Shown piece after piece: positions 61,550 to 64,000 of a DNA stretch of 64,000 nucleotides; position 1 is the first letter of the stretch; each line of letters opens with the position of its first letter. The DNA comes from Dryococelus australis (Eukaryota > Arthropoda > Insecta > Phasmatodea > Phasmatidae), in assembly GCA_029891345.1 (NCBI GenBank), contig CM056997.1, forward strand, positions 217,948,712-218,012,711. Direction: 5' to 3'. Made by a program: the position numbers and the translations under genes. The notes beneath the pieces are model-generated. The model did no database searches. It was given only the letters and a program-made list of their open reading frames with translations, and was not told where the DNA came from.

Positions 61550-62640
61550 TTTACCTATGCTTATAAAAGGGCTCAGGTGTGTTTGGCCATGTGTTCTTGT
61601 CTGCTGTTGGGCTTGATGTTTATGTTATGAATTTTACGAGTGTAGCATTGTTATATGGGAAATTGTGAGTTAGTAAGTTTATATAAGGGCTTTAGGTGTA
61701 ATTGACCCTGTAGTCTGGTTTGTTGTTGGACTTTATGTCTATGTTACAAATTAAATGATTGTAGCTTTGGGATATCGGATATTATGAGTTAGTATGCTTA
61801 TAAAAGGGTGTTAGATGCAATTGACCTTGTAGTCTGGTTTGTTGTTGGGCTTGATGTGTATGTTATGCATTTTGTGATTGTGTCTTCATTATATGGGAAA
61901 TTATGAGTTAGCGTGTTTATTAAAGGGCTTTAGGTGTGTTTGATCTTGTAGGCTTGTTTGTCATTGGGCTTGATGTTAATGTTATGAAATTGATGATTGT
62001 AACTTTAGTATATGGATATTAATGATTAAGTAGGCCTATAAAAGGGATTTATGTGTGTTTGACCTTGTCATCTTCTTTGATGTCCGGCTTGATATGCATG
62101 TTATGAATTTTATGATTGTAGCTTTGGCATATCGGAAATCATGTTTTAGTATTCTTATAAAAGGACTTTAGGTGTGTTTGATCCTGTGGTCTTGTTCGTT
62201 GTTGGGGTTGTTGGGGGTGAATGTTATGAATTTGATGACTGTAGCTTCCTTATATGGGAAATTATGCGTTAGTATGCCTATAAAATTGATTTAGGTGTGT
62301 TTGACTTTGTAGTCTTCTTTGTTGTTGGATTTTATGCCTATGTTATGAATTTGATGGTTGTAGCTTTGGTAGATTGGGAATTATGAGTTAGTATGGATAT
62401 AGAAGGGTTTAAGGCATTATTGAACTTGTTAGAAACATCTTAGAGGTTACATGACCTTAGCATTATTCTGGATTTCCAGTATGTCTATGTTATAAATTTG
62501 ATGAGTATAGTTTCAATGGTTCGGAAATTATGAGTAACTTCATAATCGAGCATAAAGCATTATTGACCTTACCTTAAAGGGCATAAAGCAAAATTGACCT
62601 TAGCATCGTGATTTGTATCGGATATGATGCCTATGTTATA
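61550..62640. repeat. ~119-bp tandem array with TATAAAAGG-like motifs
   Basis: About nine units with GAGTTAGTATGCTTATAAAA, GG-CTTTAGGTG, TTGACCTTGTAGTC, TTGTTGGGCTTGATG and TATGTTATGAATTT. TATAAAAGG or variants start at 61,562, 61,680, 61,799, about 61,918, 62,037, 62,156 and 62,279, a steady 119-bp beat. The last, degenerate units lead into the start of the frame at 62,676, which opens with a similar AAAGGGCTTAAACG phrase. Confidence 0.85.
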
Positions 62641-62669
62641 TATTAGATCACTCTAAACTTAATGGTTCG

Positions 62670-63560
62670 GAAGTTATGAGTATGTTCATTAAAGGGCTTA
62701 AACGAATAATTGACATTCTCAGAGAGGCCTTTAATAAAAAAAACGAATATAATTCTGAAATTCCTATTGAGAATCTAAGTAATTTAACAGTTCTGAAATT
62801 AAGAACTAAATTTAAAAGCTTTAACATAAAAATTATTTATAATTTAAGAAAAGCGTATTTAATTACAGCTCTTATGTCAATAATTAAAATGAACAAAGAA
62901 ACATAAACTCTGCAAATTTACCTTTTCCAACTGGCAAAATAATATATAGAAAAACTAAAACGGTTTTAAAAGAAAATTACCCTTTTTCCAATAGTGAATT
63001 TGTGAACAACAAAAATAGAAAAACTAATAACACATACGAAGTTGAGAAAGCTTTTAAGTGCAGGTTATCAAAATACAAGATTGAAAACAATTTTAATACA
63101 GTATTCCCCAGGAATTTTTTAGCATCGGTAACGTAACAAATATTAAAAATTTTACGCGATCTACTTATAAAACTTAACATTAAATTTGGTGCTAATTTTC
63201 GAAGCTGAATAACTGGCGAAATTTGAATTTTTGACGACATTCACTCACACACAATTACAATATTGAATGAAGGAGACCTTAATAAACAGATAAATGAAAT
63301 AATTGCACGAATAGAAAACATTGAAAGAAGCACTTCAGATTGGGCTGCAGCTAGCCATAAATAAGTATAACCCACTAAATGGCTCGTCATAAATTGAATT
63401 ACCAGAAGTGATTAACAATAAAAAAGCATGCATTAATGTGAAGAACGATGATCAAAATTGTTTTCTTTGGGCAGTAAAATCGGCACTGTTTCCTGCTGAA
63501 GAATACCCATAAAGAATATCTAAATATCAAAACGCTGCGATATGTTTTAGAAATAAACTT
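62670..63560 (+). pseudogene. Polinton DNA polymerase B protein, N-terminal region remnant
   Basis: Two recognisable parts: KGLKRIIDILREAFNKKNEY followed by an SAP/Rho-N-like helix pair (LRTKFKSFNIK...LRKAYLITALM), and further on NNKKACINVKNDDQNCFLWA, which is the conserved block that precedes the polymerase proper in Polinton-type proteins (usual form KAVINVKN-D--CFLW). The polymerase catalytic motifs are not seen before the window ends. Broken at several points. The element presumably continues beyond 64,000 and its left end was not found. Confidence 0.7.
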
Positions 63561-64000
63561 CTGCGTGTTTTTAATACCTAGACATCTTGGTAGCTTGACC
63601 CTCAACTTTTTGTAATGTATACAGTTTATTGCCAACAAACTTCAAATTCACTATATTATCGTACGTCCTGCTAGAATTCACGGTCTTGTATTTTCTCCAG
63701 TTGATATTGTCTGTTCATTGACTGTTGCCCTCTTGGGAAGCCCTTTACCCTCTGACTACATCGCACGTCATTGGGCCACACAATTATAAAGGGTTTATTC
63801 ATTGGCGAAGAATTTTTCATGGCGTGTCAATAAAACATAGCCCACAGAGAAACGCTGTGCAGACGTGAATGTGTTTAAAGTAAAGAAAATATGAATTATG
63901 TGGGTCTCTTTATATTGGTGATAGTGATCAGAAACACTTTAAATATATATTTTCAAAACTCTCGTGTTTGCTTAACTATAAGAATAATCGTTTACACAAT
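63561..64000. other. Unassigned sequence at window edge
   Basis: No further polymerase motif is readable, so I cannot say whether the element continues or is interrupted here. Confidence 0.4.

Overview
This is repeat-dominated eukaryotic DNA, most likely from a large insect or other arthropod genome. It is AT-rich and has no intact host gene that I can recognise. It carries Helitrons with the TC...CTAGT ends usual in insects, a tRNA-derived SINE, Polinton (Maverick) remnants, a Mutator-like transposase gene and several satellite arrays. There are no operons, ribosome binding sites or CRISPR arrays. Most long open frames are by-products of tandem repeats whose period is a multiple of three (12, 18, 33, 99 and 111 bp).

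Layout. 1-10,090: minisatellites (18 bp and 95 bp units), a 4.2-kb array of 99-bp units with higher-order structure, and a long (TA)n tract. 10,095-36,840: a decayed Mutator-like transposase gene with a C-terminal YqaJ-type nuclease domain, cut in two by a 24.4-kb element at 10,878-35,319. That element begins AGTAGTGGGAG, ends with the inverse of ATTAGTGGGAG and is flanked by a perfect 6-bp duplication, AGTGTG. These are Polinton-like ends. Its two long inverted arms contain tandem tRNA-like units. Its core is an 8.4-kb array of 111-bp units holding a 100-N assembly gap, followed by zinc-finger-like remnants and a 1.7-kb segment. That segment recurs at 58.5-59.9 kb next to a Polinton DNA-polymerase remnant.

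36,840-50,090 is mostly non-coding: a GC-rich unidentified stretch, microsatellites, a 1.7-kb candidate inverted-repeat element, eight near-identical 101-bp units, a SINE and a palindromic 12-bp minisatellite. 50,091-51,683 is a Helitron keeping the C-terminal part of its helicase. 52,281-56,626 is a short, internally deleted Polinton with ~1-kb terminal inverted repeats, a 6-bp CTTCTC duplication and integrase remnants. 57.2-64 kb holds GACCTTG-rich repeats, the second copy of the shared segment, a degenerate zinc-finger stretch, a tandem array with a TATAAAAGG-like motif in most units, and the start of a Polinton polymerase remnant that runs towards or past the window edge.

The main story is nesting. 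A DNA transposon gene was hit by a giant, apparently non-autonomous Polinton-like element that was itself later invaded by a Helitron and a ~2-kb element, while satellites grew inside it. Alignments were made by eye and protein families were recognised from memory of conserved motifs, so family calls need database confirmation.
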